Assembly (NCBI GenBank): GCA_023404345.1
Contig: JAEYCB010000037.1
Coordinates: 1 to 10,770, forward strand
Source: Bacillota bacterium
GTDB lineage: Bacteria > Bacillota > Clostridia > Christensenellales > Aristaeellaceae
Direction: 5' to 3'
Length of the DNA stretch: 10,770 nt
This document shows positions 1 through 7,775 of the stretch, in pieces (position 1 is the first letter of the stretch; every line of letters starts with the position of its first letter). Below the pieces are notes generated by a model. That model was not told the DNA's origin. It was given only the letters and a program-made list of their open reading frames with translations, and made no database searches. The position numbers and the translations under genes were made by a program.

Positions 1-2
1 TT

Positions 3-116
3 ACAGTCCATAAAAATTATCTTGCTGCTTCAGGCAAAAAGCGTTCGCTGAAAGCCAATATGCTCGCTGCTCTTATCCGCCCTGATAATCTCCTTGACCT
101 TTTCGCTTTTTTATGA
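3..116 (+). CDS. Possible 3' end of an unidentified gene entering from the left edge
   Basis: One + frame is open from base 3 to a TGA at 114–116, giving 37 residues that end in LIRPDNLLDLFAFL. If real, it is the C-terminus of a gene that begins outside the window and converges on the MATE gene, whose stop lies 17 bp further on. The 'IRPxNLLDL' stretch faintly recalls a segment of type I restriction HsdR subunits, but this is too weak to name the protein. An open run of this length can occur by chance. No other gene accounts for bases 1–133, and there is no obvious terminator hairpin here. Confidence 0.3.
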   Translation, partial: TVHKNYLAASGKKRSLKANMLAALIRPDNLLDLFAFL

Positions 117-133
117 GACGGGCGTGGCGCGCC

Positions 134-1492
134 TTAGGCTGCCCCCTCCTTCTTTTCCAGATAGTGTGTCCAGTCACCGCGCATAAAGTAGATCCAAAAT
201 GCCACTGAACTAAGAGCCCAGGTGATGGGATAGGCCCAGAAAACCATTTGGATATCGCCTGAGGCACGCGCCACAAGCATGATGTAGCTGACGCGGATGA
301 CACACCAGCATACCAGCATTACCAGCATGGGAACGATAGCCCGTCCTGCTCCGCGCATTACACCTGCAACCGAGTGCGAGAAAGCCAGCAAGAAGTAAAA
401 CAGCGTAACCGTACGTGCCTGTAGCGTGCCGAAGGCGATGACCTGCGGATCACCATTGAACAGGGAGATCAGCCATGGCGCCAGCAGGTTGATACCAATG
501 CCCACCACTTCTGCCATGAGCATGCAGCAAAGGATGCCAAAGCGCGCGCCGTACCGGGCACGATCGTATTGCTTTGCGCCCAGGTTCTGGCCGATAAAGG
601 TAGCCAGTGCCAGGGCAAAACTGCTAATGGGCAAAAAACCAAAGCCTTCGATTTTGGAATAAGAGCCGCAACCGGCCATGGCCATAGATCCATAAAGATT
701 GATGGAAGACTGTACCACTACATTAGCAATGGCAATGATGGAGTTTTGCAGCCCGGAGGGGATGCCCATTATGAGCAGCTGACGAAGTGCCAAGCCATGA
801 AAACGCACTTTTTTAGGCCAGATGCGGTAAGGACCGGTAGTATGGCATAGCCGCCAAAAACCCAGCACTGCACTTGCTGCCTGTGAGATCACCGTGGCCA
901 GGGCCGCACCATCTACTCCCATGCCAAAACCAGCGACGAAAAGAAGGTCCAGCACCACGTTGACAACTGAGGATACAATCAGGTAATACAGTGGGTGGCG
1001 GCTGTCGCCCACGGCCTGAAAGATGCCCGCCGCTGTGTTGTATAGAATAACAAAGATTACGCCGCCAAAGTAGATGCGGAAATACAGTATGGAGTTGGGA
1101 AGTACACTTTCGGGCGTGCCCATCCACACCAGCAAGGGGGGCGTGATGATTACGCCCGCGATGGTGGTCACCACACCTGCTACCAGGCCAAAGGCCACCG
1201 TAGTGTGCACGGCTGCCTGCACCCCCGCATCATCTTGCGCACCATAATAGCGCGAGATGACCACACTGGCTCCCGTGAAGATGCCACTGAACAGCCCTAC
1301 CAGCAGGAAGATCAGGTGGCTGGAGGAACCCACCGCTGCCAGCGCGTCGCTGCCCAGGAAGTTTCCTACCACAAGCGAGTCCACAACGTTGTAGAGCTGT
1401 TGGAAGAGGTTTCCCCAGAATACAGGCAGGGCAAACCTGACGATGTGCCGCCAGACCGACCCTTCTGTCATAAGGGTTGCGCGTTCTTGCAT
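134..1492 (-). CDS. MATE family multidrug/metabolite efflux transporter
   Basis: This is a predicted 452-residue inner-membrane antiporter of the MATE family, which exports organic cations or metabolites using a Na+ or H+ gradient. Length and composition fit 12 transmembrane helices in two six-helix halves. The first half has FALPVFWGNLFQQLYNVVDSL near residue 20, with an Asp (D38) where NorM-type proteins carry a conserved helix-1 acidic residue. The second half starts near GIPSGLQNSIIAIANVVVQ, followed by FIGQNLGAKQ, typical of clostridial MATE proteins. An in-frame GTG lies upstream at 1516. The ATG at 1492 is preferred because a purine-rich GGAAGGAAG lies at 1506–1514, though the 13-nt spacing is long. 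The gene ends in TAA with no clear terminator after it. It is divergent from the alkyltransferase-like gene, 93 bp away. Substrate cannot be told from sequence. Confidence 0.93.
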   Translation of the reverse strand: MQERATLMTEGSVWRHIVRFALPVFWGNLFQQLYNVVDSLVVGNFLGSDALAAVGSSSHLIFLLVGLFSGIFTGASVVISRYYGAQDDAGVQAAVHTTVAFGLVAGVVTTIAGVIITPPLLVWMGTPESVLPNSILYFRIYFGGVIFVILYNTAAGIFQAVGDSRHPLYYLIVSSVVNVVLDLLFVAGFGMGVDGAALATVISQAASAVLGFWRLCHTTGPYRIWPKKVRFHGLALRQLLIMGIPSGLQNSIIAIANVVVQSSINLYGSMAMAGCGSYSKIEGFGFLPISSFALALATFIGQNLGAKQYDRARYGARFGILCCMLMAEVVGIGINLLAPWLISLFNGDPQVIAFGTLQARTVTLFYFLLAFSHSVAGVMRGAGRAIVPMLVMLVCWCVIRVSYIMLVARASGDIQMVFWAYPITWALSSVAFWIYFMRGDWTHYLEKKEGAA

Positions 1493-1585
1493 CGTTCTAT
1501 CGCCGCTTCCTTCCACAAAACAGGTTTTCGCACGCGGCCATTTGTGGTATCATCCCAGAGAAGATGACGCAAAGGGGGCGCGTGG

Positions 1586-1882
1586 ATGGGAATGTTCGAA
1601 CAAGTCTATGTTGTCGTGAGGCAGGTTCCGCGGGGGCGCGTGGCCACTTATGGCCAGATTGCCCGCATGATCGGAAGCCCGCGTGCCGCGCGGGCTGTAG
1701 GCTATGCCCTGGGTGTGGCTCCGGCAGATGTGCCTTGCCACCGGGTGGTCAGCCGGCAGGGCGGCCTGAGTGCAGCATTCTCGCCCTGCGGCAAGGAGAC
1801 CCACCGTCTGCTGCTAGAGATGGAAGGCGTGGAATTCCGTCCGGATGGCATGGTAAATCTGGAAACATGTCTTTGGCGCTAA
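1586..1882 (+). CDS. MGMT-family (alkyltransferase-like) DNA-binding protein with active-site Cys
   Basis: At 98 residues this is only the C-terminal DNA-binding/alkyl-acceptor domain of O6-alkylguanine-DNA alkyltransferases, without the Ada/Ogt N-terminal domain. Visible landmarks are the start of the helix-turn-helix region (VPRGRVATYGQIARMIG, residues 14–30), the Arg-finger segment (ARAVGYAL, 35–42) and PCHRVV (50–55) with C51 at the alkyl-acceptor position. The conserved Asn hinge eight residues before the Cys is replaced by Gly (G43). The size and the short VAPADVP loop resemble ATL proteins, which flag bulky O6-alkylguanine for nucleotide-excision repair but normally have Trp in place of Cys. 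It could therefore transfer alkyl groups or only sense lesions. An AAAGGGGG Shine-Dalgarno at 1571–1578 supports the ATG at 1586; a second in-frame ATG at 1592 is possible. Its TAA overlaps the EamA gene's stop tail-to-tail by 4 bp. Confidence 0.9.
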   Translation: MGMFEQVYVVVRQVPRGRVATYGQIARMIGSPRAARAVGYALGVAPADVPCHRVVSRQGGLSAAFSPCGKETHRLLLEMEGVEFRPDGMVNLETCLWR

Positions 1883-2783
1883 GCAGGCTGCTTTTCTCCT
1901 CCTGCAAATGCCAGATAGAGCGCCAGCCCCGCCAGCGTAAGCAAGCCGCCTAAAGCTACGGGCCAGGTGGGTACTTCGCCAAAGAAAATCATACTGAAAA
2001 TCATCGCACCAACGGGCTCGCCCAGCAGAGCAAAACTGATGACATTTGCAGATACACCCGAAAGAGCGTAAGCAAACACGGCATGCCCCAGCAGCGTGCT
2101 GCCGATGACCAGTCCCGCCATGTAGGGCAGGGCTGAAAGCGGCATGCGCCAGCCTCCGGACAGGGGCAGGCACAGGGCCAGCAGCACAGCCGTGATCAGA
2201 TAAAGGACAGGCGTATAGACCTCCGCAGCCAACGTTTGGCGAATCTGCCGGCCAGCCAGCCAATGCGCAGCCATGAGCACAGCTCCGGCAAGGGCCAGAA
2301 GGTTGCTTCGGAGCGCTTCGCTGCCTGCTGCCTGCACCTCCTGCCCCGAGAGGCCGGAAAGGGCGATCGTCACTGCGCCCAGAAGCGCCAGCAGCGCACC
2401 CGGCAAAGCACGCCGCGGGGTGCGCTCATGAAAAAGCACATAGCTGAAAAACGCCACAAACAACGGTTGCGTACATACCAGTGCCACCGAGGCAAACGTG
2501 CTGGTACCCGTGAGTGAGGTAATCCAGGTGATGTAGTGGGCGGCCAGAAAGGCAGCGGCCAGCGCTGTCATTCCCCACTGGGCGGGGGTGAGCTTCATGG
2601 GGATGCGCCGGCGCACGCACTGGCGCACCTCGTAGGGCAGCAAAAGCAACGCTGCTGCCAGCATGCGCAGCAACGCTACGGAAATAGGCGAGGCGCCTTC
2701 GTTGAGCGCGCCTTTGACCATGGGACCGGAGTAGCTGACCATGCATACCGCAAACACGACCAGCGCCATGGAGGAATGCTTTT

Positions 2784-2787
<4 letters not shown>
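1879..2787 (-). CDS. DMT superfamily transporter with two EamA domains
   Basis: This predicted 302-residue inner-membrane protein belongs to the drug/metabolite transporter superfamily. Ten hydrophobic segments form two EamA repeats, about residues 8–142 and 160–295. Typical landmarks are the Pro-containing FASVALVCTQPLFVAFFSYVLFHE in the first half and the matching VISFALLGEPVGAMIFSMIFFGE in the second. The usual role is export of amino acids or other small metabolites; the substrate is unknown. I choose the TTG at 2785–2787: AGAAGGG lies 6 nt upstream, and this start shares the bases TTGA with the mnmG stop, so translation is probably coupled. The next Met is codon 7 and has no such support. 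It is last in the minus-strand run. No terminator is visible, so transcripts may read antisense through the MGMT-like gene. Confidence 0.93.
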
Positions 2788-4703
<1,916 letters not shown>

Positions 4704-4753
4704 GATTTCCCTTCTTACATTGATTTGCCTGGCGTAAAATATGCGGTCGGGGC

Positions 4754-6031
4754 TCAGGCTTCGCCCAGGTACTCCTCCAGGCAGAGGTTGCGGTCACGCA
4801 TATCGGTGCTGTGGGGCAGACCTACGTAACGAATATGCCAGCATTCAGCCAGAAAACCGGTGATCTTTTCCTTGTCTTCCTGATAGCGGATGATGAAACC
4901 GTAATCCCAGCAGTGCTTGTGCAGCCACTTTTGCTGCTCAGTGCCCTTGAAGGTGGTACCGGCAACGGTGATGTCGAATGCCAGCCCTGTATGATGCTCG
5001 CTGGCACCTGGATAGGCCACGGTGTTGCGTGTGGCGGACACGGCCTTTTCCTGTGTAAAGCCCTCGGCGCGGTACTCGGCCACCTGCTCGTCAAAGAGCT
5101 CCTGCTGGTATTCGTAGCTGCGGTAGCCCGCGCTGATTTGCCAGCCGGTCACGCCATCCGCCTGAGCTGCTTCAAACATTTCGATCATGGCGTTTGCGGC
5201 GGTACGGTCCCCCTCGATATCGCTGCCTTTGACGGTAACCAGCGAAGAAGGCATCACGTTTTTGAGTTTTACAAGGTCGTCCGGCTCATACCCCGCATCT
5301 ACGGGATGATCACGGTTGACCAAAAGCGGCATCTGCGCCGGGTCGGGCGTGGGGGTGATGGTTACCTGCTTGGCCTGATCGCTATAAAGGCTGGCAAAGG
5401 TCTTTTCCGCAGCGATACCGTCTACATCCAGGCCGTTTTGGCGCTGGTAGAGACGCAACGCCTCCTCCGTTCCACCACCGAAATCGCCGTCAACCTCGCC
5501 GCTGTAGTATCCCAGTTCCTTGAGACGCTGCTGCATATCCCGCACGGCGTCGCTGGCATCACCCTTTTTTAGCAGCGATGGCGTGGACGTGGGCGTAGCG
5601 GTGGGCACACATGTTTGGGCATCCTGTGCGTAAAGGCGCGTACGCGTGGCTTCGCCCGCAATGCCATCGCTGTCCAGTCCATGCTGGGCCTGGAATACCC
5701 GCACCGCTTCAGCTGTGCCGGGCCCATACTGGCCATCCACTTCACCGTTGTAATAGCCCAGCTCCTGAAGACGCTGCTGAAGGCGCGTTACCTCGTCGCC
5801 CTTGACGCCCGTTTTGAGCAGCATCGGGGTGGGGGCTGGAGTGTTGTTGGGGTCGGGGGTTACCATCAGCATGCTGCGCACATCCGCGGTGGGTGTAGGC
5901 GTGGCGGACCGCTCAACTTCCAGTGTGCGGCGGCTGTCCAGCGTGCCGGGCAAAAGCAACGCGATAGCCACGATGCCCCCCGCCAGCATGGCGCAGAGAA
6001 CAAGGGTCATGGGTTTAATGCTTGGCTTCAT
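4754..6031 (-). CDS. VanY-like (M15B) D-alanyl-D-alanine carboxypeptidase with two peptidoglycan-binding repeats
   Basis: This predicted membrane-anchored zinc carboxypeptidase has 425 residues. Such enzymes trim the terminal D-Ala from peptidoglycan stem pentapeptides outside the membrane. An N-terminal hydrophobic segment (about 9–28) lacks a clear lipobox and probably acts as an anchor. Two PG_binding_1 repeats follow (about 75–133 and 157–216), each with LQ.RL.ELGYY.GEVDG, joined by Thr/Pro-rich linkers. The M15 domain spans about 235–425. SEHHTGLAFD (344–353) supplies H346 and D353, and ECWH (396–399) supplies the catalytic E396 and the third zinc ligand H399. VanY proteins usually read EPWH, so Cys for Pro is a small variant. 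All metal and catalytic residues are intact. GAGAGG eight bases upstream supports the ATG at 6031. No vanA/vanH/vanX genes are nearby, so a housekeeping wall-remodelling role is likelier than vancomycin resistance. Confidence 0.95.
   Translation of the reverse strand: MKPSIKPMTLVLCAMLAGGIVAIALLLPGTLDSRRTLEVERSATPTPTADVRSMLMVTPDPNNTPAPTPMLLKTGVKGDEVTRLQQRLQELGYYNGEVDGQYGPGTAEAVRVFQAQHGLDSDGIAGEATRTRLYAQDAQTCVPTATPTSTPSLLKKGDASDAVRDMQQRLKELGYYSGEVDGDFGGGTEEALRLYQRQNGLDVDGIAAEKTFASLYSDQAKQVTITPTPDPAQMPLLVNRDHPVDAGYEPDDLVKLKNVMPSSLVTVKGSDIEGDRTAANAMIEMFEAAQADGVTGWQISAGYRSYEYQQELFDEQVAEYRAEGFTQEKAVSATRNTVAYPGASEHHTGLAFDITVAGTTFKGTEQQKWLHKHCWDYGFIIRYQEDKEKITGFLAECWHIRYVGLPHSTDMRDRNLCLEEYLGEA
5384..5809 (-). 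repeat. Tandem PG_binding_1 repeat units within the carboxypeptidase gene
   Basis: Two homologous protein repeats of about 60 residues lie at 5633–5809 and 5384–5563. They are offset by about 246 bp and separated by a Thr/Pro-rich linker. Similarity is visible in the DNA as well as the protein: the segments near 5757–5779 and 5511–5533, both encoding RLQQRLQELGYY-like sequence, are nearly the same. This is ordinary domain duplication in wall-binding enzymes. Confidence 0.8.
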
Positions 6032-6074
6032 GTCTTGGTCCTCTCAAGAGCGGCGGGTGAAGCGGGAATGCCCG

Positions 6075-7202
6075 TCATGCGCCGCTTTTTTGTTGGCCGG
6101 CCAGTTCGTCAATCAGGGAAACCATATCGTCCCAATGCGCATCCATATCCTCAAGCAGCCTCAACTGCGCACGGGCGCGCACCAGATTATGATCTGGACA
6201 GGCCACCTTAAAATAAACGTCACCGTTAAGGTAATCCGTCAAAAAACGTACCCCTGTTTCCAGCGTCATCATTTTTGCGCCTACCGGCAATGAACGCAGT
6301 TCCTCATCGGTAAGAACGCTCCCTACTTCAGACAGGTAGCCCTGGGCATAAGCGCGGTAAAGCGGCAGGCTCAGGCGTACACGGTCCAGGTCGCGCTCGT
6401 CCTCGGCCGCGGTAGAAGCCCCGTAGCGAATGGCATCGCCAAAATCATAGGCGCACAGGCCGGGCATTACGGTATCCAGGTCGATCACGCACAGGGCGCG
6501 GCCGGTTCGCTCGTCCAGCAGAACATTGTTGAGCTTGGTGTCGTTATGCGTCACGCGCAGCGGCAGGCGGCCACAGGCCAGCGCGTCCACCAGCGTGGAG
6601 GAAAACGGTTCGTAGGACAGAGCCAGAGCGATCAGATCCCTTACGCCGCCTGCCCGGCCTGCCACGTCACGCGAAACTGCCTCGTGCAACGCCGCAAAGC
6701 GATGGGGCGTATCATGAAAACGTTCGATGGTTTCGTGAAGTGAGGAAGCGTCAAACCCGTCCAACATGGACAGAAACCGCCCGAAAGCCCGGCCCGATTC
6801 ACGGAAAATAGCCTCGTCGCCGCTGCGGTCATAGCTGATGGAGTCGCTTACAAAGCTGTAGGAGCGCCAATAGTCCCCATTGCGGTCCACGGCGAAAAAA
6901 AGGCCATCCTGCGTGCGCAGAAGGCGCAGCGTTTCGCGCTGCGGGTCGCCCCCACGCAGGACAATCTGCTCTCTGAGGTGCTGCGTTACCCTGAGCATGT
7001 TGTCCATTACGTCCTCCGGGCGCGGAAAGGCGGTTTTGTTGATACGCTGAAGCACATAGCGCACGCCCTTTTCTCCCACAGGCGAAAACAGGTAGGTGTC
7101 GTTGATATGACCGTCGCCGAAGGGAACCGGTGCGTCCTGCACGCCTTCCGGGGCAAAGCACAGGGCCAGCCGCCCGATCTCTTCCGGGGATAGGTTGCTC
7201 AT
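6075..7202 (-). CDS. N-acetylhexosamine 1-kinase-like protein (NahK family, APH fold)
   Basis: This predicted cytoplasmic kinase has 375 residues. It has the aminoglycoside-phosphotransferase/choline-kinase fold but resembles bifidobacterial N-acetylhexosamine 1-kinase (NahK) along its length as I remember that sequence. Shared stretches are FGDGHINDTYL (28–38), SYDRSGDEAIFRESGRAFG (123–141), ETIERFHDTPHRF (157–169), LRVTHNDTKLNNVLLD (215–230), the metal-binding IDLDT (240–244) and FGDAIRYGAS (254–263). HND at 219–221 is the catalytic-loop motif. NahK phosphorylates GlcNAc or GalNAc at C1, feeding UDP-sugar synthesis. Nothing else from the lacto-N-biose pathway lies nearby, so another sugar is possible. 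In-frame ATGs exist at 7262 and 7214. I choose 7202 because AAGGA lies 11 nt upstream, the length then fits NahK, and the promoter's predicted transcript start falls almost on 7262. It is first in a four-gene run, 43 bp before the carboxypeptidase gene. Confidence 0.88.
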   Translation of the reverse strand: MSNLSPEEIGRLALCFAPEGVQDAPVPFGDGHINDTYLFSPVGEKGVRYVLQRINKTAFPRPEDVMDNMLRVTQHLREQIVLRGGDPQRETLRLLRTQDGLFFAVDRNGDYWRSYSFVSDSISYDRSGDEAIFRESGRAFGRFLSMLDGFDASSLHETIERFHDTPHRFAALHEAVSRDVAGRAGGVRDLIALALSYEPFSSTLVDALACGRLPLRVTHNDTKLNNVLLDERTGRALCVIDLDTVMPGLCAYDFGDAIRYGASTAAEDERDLDRVRLSLPLYRAYAQGYLSEVGSVLTDEELRSLPVGAKMMTLETGVRFLTDYLNGDVYFKVACPDHNLVRARAQLRLLEDMDAHWDDMVSLIDELAGQQKSGA

Positions 7203-7270
7203 CGCTCGCTTCATCCTTATCTGCAGTATTTGCGCGGGATATGGCAGCGGCAGGGCTGTCATTAGGTGGT
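7203..7270 (-). other. 5' untranslated leader of the nahK-like operon
   Basis: About 60 nt separate the predicted transcript start (near 7264) from the chosen ATG at 7202. An in-frame ATG at 7262 would be almost leaderless. One at 7214 sits directly against AAGG with no spacing. AAGGA at 7214–7218 is the best ribosome-binding site. No riboswitch-like structure was recognised. Confidence 0.5.
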
Positions 7271-7299
7271 ATTATAGCATGGATCCCACGCGACAACAA
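7271..7299 (-). promoter_or_regulatory. SigA-type extended −10 promoter for the nahK–vanY–mnmG–eamA run
   Basis: On the minus strand a perfect TATAAT (7276–7271) is preceded by TGC, giving an extended −10 (TGnTATAAT). TTGTTG (7299–7294) lies upstream with an exact 17-bp spacer. The −35 matches consensus only in TTG, but the extended −10 compensates. Transcription should begin near 7264. This is the only strong promoter seen for the four downstream genes. Confidence 0.8.
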
Positions 7300-7349
7300 T
7301 CCCCTGCGCGCGAGGGGGAAGTTTGTTGAATGATACAAGGCGGGAATCC

Positions 7350-7378
7350 TTGCTTTTTTTCAAGGCGTAGTGTATAAT
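7350..7378 (+). promoter_or_regulatory. SigA-type promoter for the HPr-like gene
   Basis: TTGCTT at 7350–7355 and a perfect TATAAT at 7373–7378 are separated by exactly 17 bp. The transcript should start near 7385 and give a leader of roughly 28 nt before the ATG at 7413. The promoter is back-to-back with the minus-strand promoter, with 50 bp between the two −35 boxes. A CAAGG/CCTTG inverted repeat (7336–7352) followed by a T-run overlaps the −35 box and could be an operator or chance. Confidence 0.8.
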
Positions 7379-7412
7379 ACCTGCGTAACCAAACGAAAGG
7401 GGGCTTTTAATT

Positions 7413-7640
7413 ATGAAGTCTGTTAATATCAAGCTGAGCCTGGCGGAGAACGTTAAGTCCTTTGTGAACATCGTCAACCGCTATCCCTATGATGTAGACC
7501 TGCGCGCCGGCCGCCATGTGGTGGATGCCAAGTCCATTCTGGGCATTTTCAGCCTGGACTTGAGCAAGCCCATCACCATGGAGATCTACACCGACTCCTG
7601 CGACGACCTGCTGGGCGATATCAAGCCTTTCATGGCCTGA
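7413..7640 (+). CDS. HPr-family protein lacking the catalytic histidine (Crh-like)
   Basis: This 75-residue protein has the HPr pattern but not the phosphotransfer site. Aligned on YDVDL…DAKSILGIFSLDL (residues 26–50) with B. subtilis HPr (DVNL…LKSIMGVMSLGV), position His15 falls on L10 and Arg17 on E12, so it cannot accept phosphate from enzyme I in the usual way. The Ser46 position is kept as S41 in AKSILGIFSL, the site that HPr kinase/phosphorylase modifies in Bacillota. This recalls Crh, the B. subtilis catabolite-repression paralogue with Gln15, so a regulatory role through CcpA or a metabolic enzyme is possible. The residues are seen; the role is inference. AAAGGGGG at 7396–7403 supports the ATG. 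The gene has its own promoter and is followed by a hairpin, so it is probably monocistronic. Confidence 0.88.
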   Translation: MKSVNIKLSLAENVKSFVNIVNRYPYDVDLRAGRHVVDAKSILGIFSLDLSKPITMEIYTDSCDDLLGDIKPFMA

Positions 7641-7648
7641 TCATTGCA

Positions 7649-7672
7649 GCCTGCCTTGGCAGGCGCCTTTTG
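7649..7672 (+). terminator. Rho-independent terminator after the HPr-like gene
   Basis: GCCTGC and GCAGGC pair around CTTG (7649–7664; the central C and G can extend the stem). GCC and TTTT (7668–7671) follow. It begins 8 bp after the TGA. The T-tract is short, so termination may be partial. Confidence 0.65.
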
Positions 7673-7701
7673 CTGACCGACCGTGCCCTTGGGGCATTGA
7701 G

Positions 7702-7736
7702 ATGGGCAAAGCTTCCGCTTTGCCCATTCTTTCGTT
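7702..7736 (+). terminator. Second stem-loop with T-rich tail, probable terminator
   Basis: ATGGGCAAAGC pairs perfectly with GCTTTGCCCAT around a TTCC loop (7702–7727). A T-rich TTCTTTCGTT follows. With the hairpin at 7649 it gives a double termination signal between the HPr-like and DUF4364 genes. A smaller TGCCC/GGGCA hairpin (7684–7696) lies between them. Confidence 0.6.
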
Positions 7737-7764
7737 GCGGCGTGCGTGCCGCTACGCAATCTTT

Positions 7765-7770
7765 AGGAGG
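7765..7770 (+). promoter_or_regulatory. Ribosome-binding site that selects the second ATG of the DUF4364 gene
   Basis: AGGAGG at 7765–7770 lies only 2 nt before the ATG at 7773 but 5 nt before the in-frame ATG at 7776. Spacing therefore favours 7776 as the true start. Confidence 0.7.
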
Positions 7771-7775
7771 GTATG

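Noticed and set aside
127..134. GGCGCGCC palindrome between the left-edge frame and the MATE stop
   Set aside because: An 8-bp palindrome of this composition is unremarkable in G+C-rich DNA and has no flanking structure.
1525..1553. Candidate promoter for the MGMT-like gene (TATCAT at 1548–1553, TTTTCG 17 bp upstream)
   Set aside because: The −35 matches only half the consensus, and a match this weak is expected by chance in 93 bp of intergenic DNA.
4811..5572. Long + strand open frame of 253 codons opposite the carboxypeptidase gene
   Set aside because: It lies wholly antisense to a clear M15/PG-binding gene, has no recognisable domain or ribosome-binding site, and is expected from the G+C-rich codon pattern of the real gene.
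4754..6031. Vancomycin-resistance gene cluster, suggested by the VanY-like product
   Set aside because: No ligase, dehydrogenase, VanX-type dipeptidase or two-component genes are present. VanY-like carboxypeptidases with wall-binding repeats are common housekeeping enzymes.
6075..7202. Aminoglycoside-resistance phosphotransferase
   Set aside because: It shares the APH fold, but the GDGHIND, HNDTKLNN and FHDTPHRF motifs match the N-acetylhexosamine kinase group better.
7203..7262. N-terminal extension of the nahK-like gene starting at ATG 7262
   Set aside because: The strong minus-strand promoter predicts transcription from about 7264, so this ATG would be almost leaderless. Family length and the AAGGA site favour 7202.
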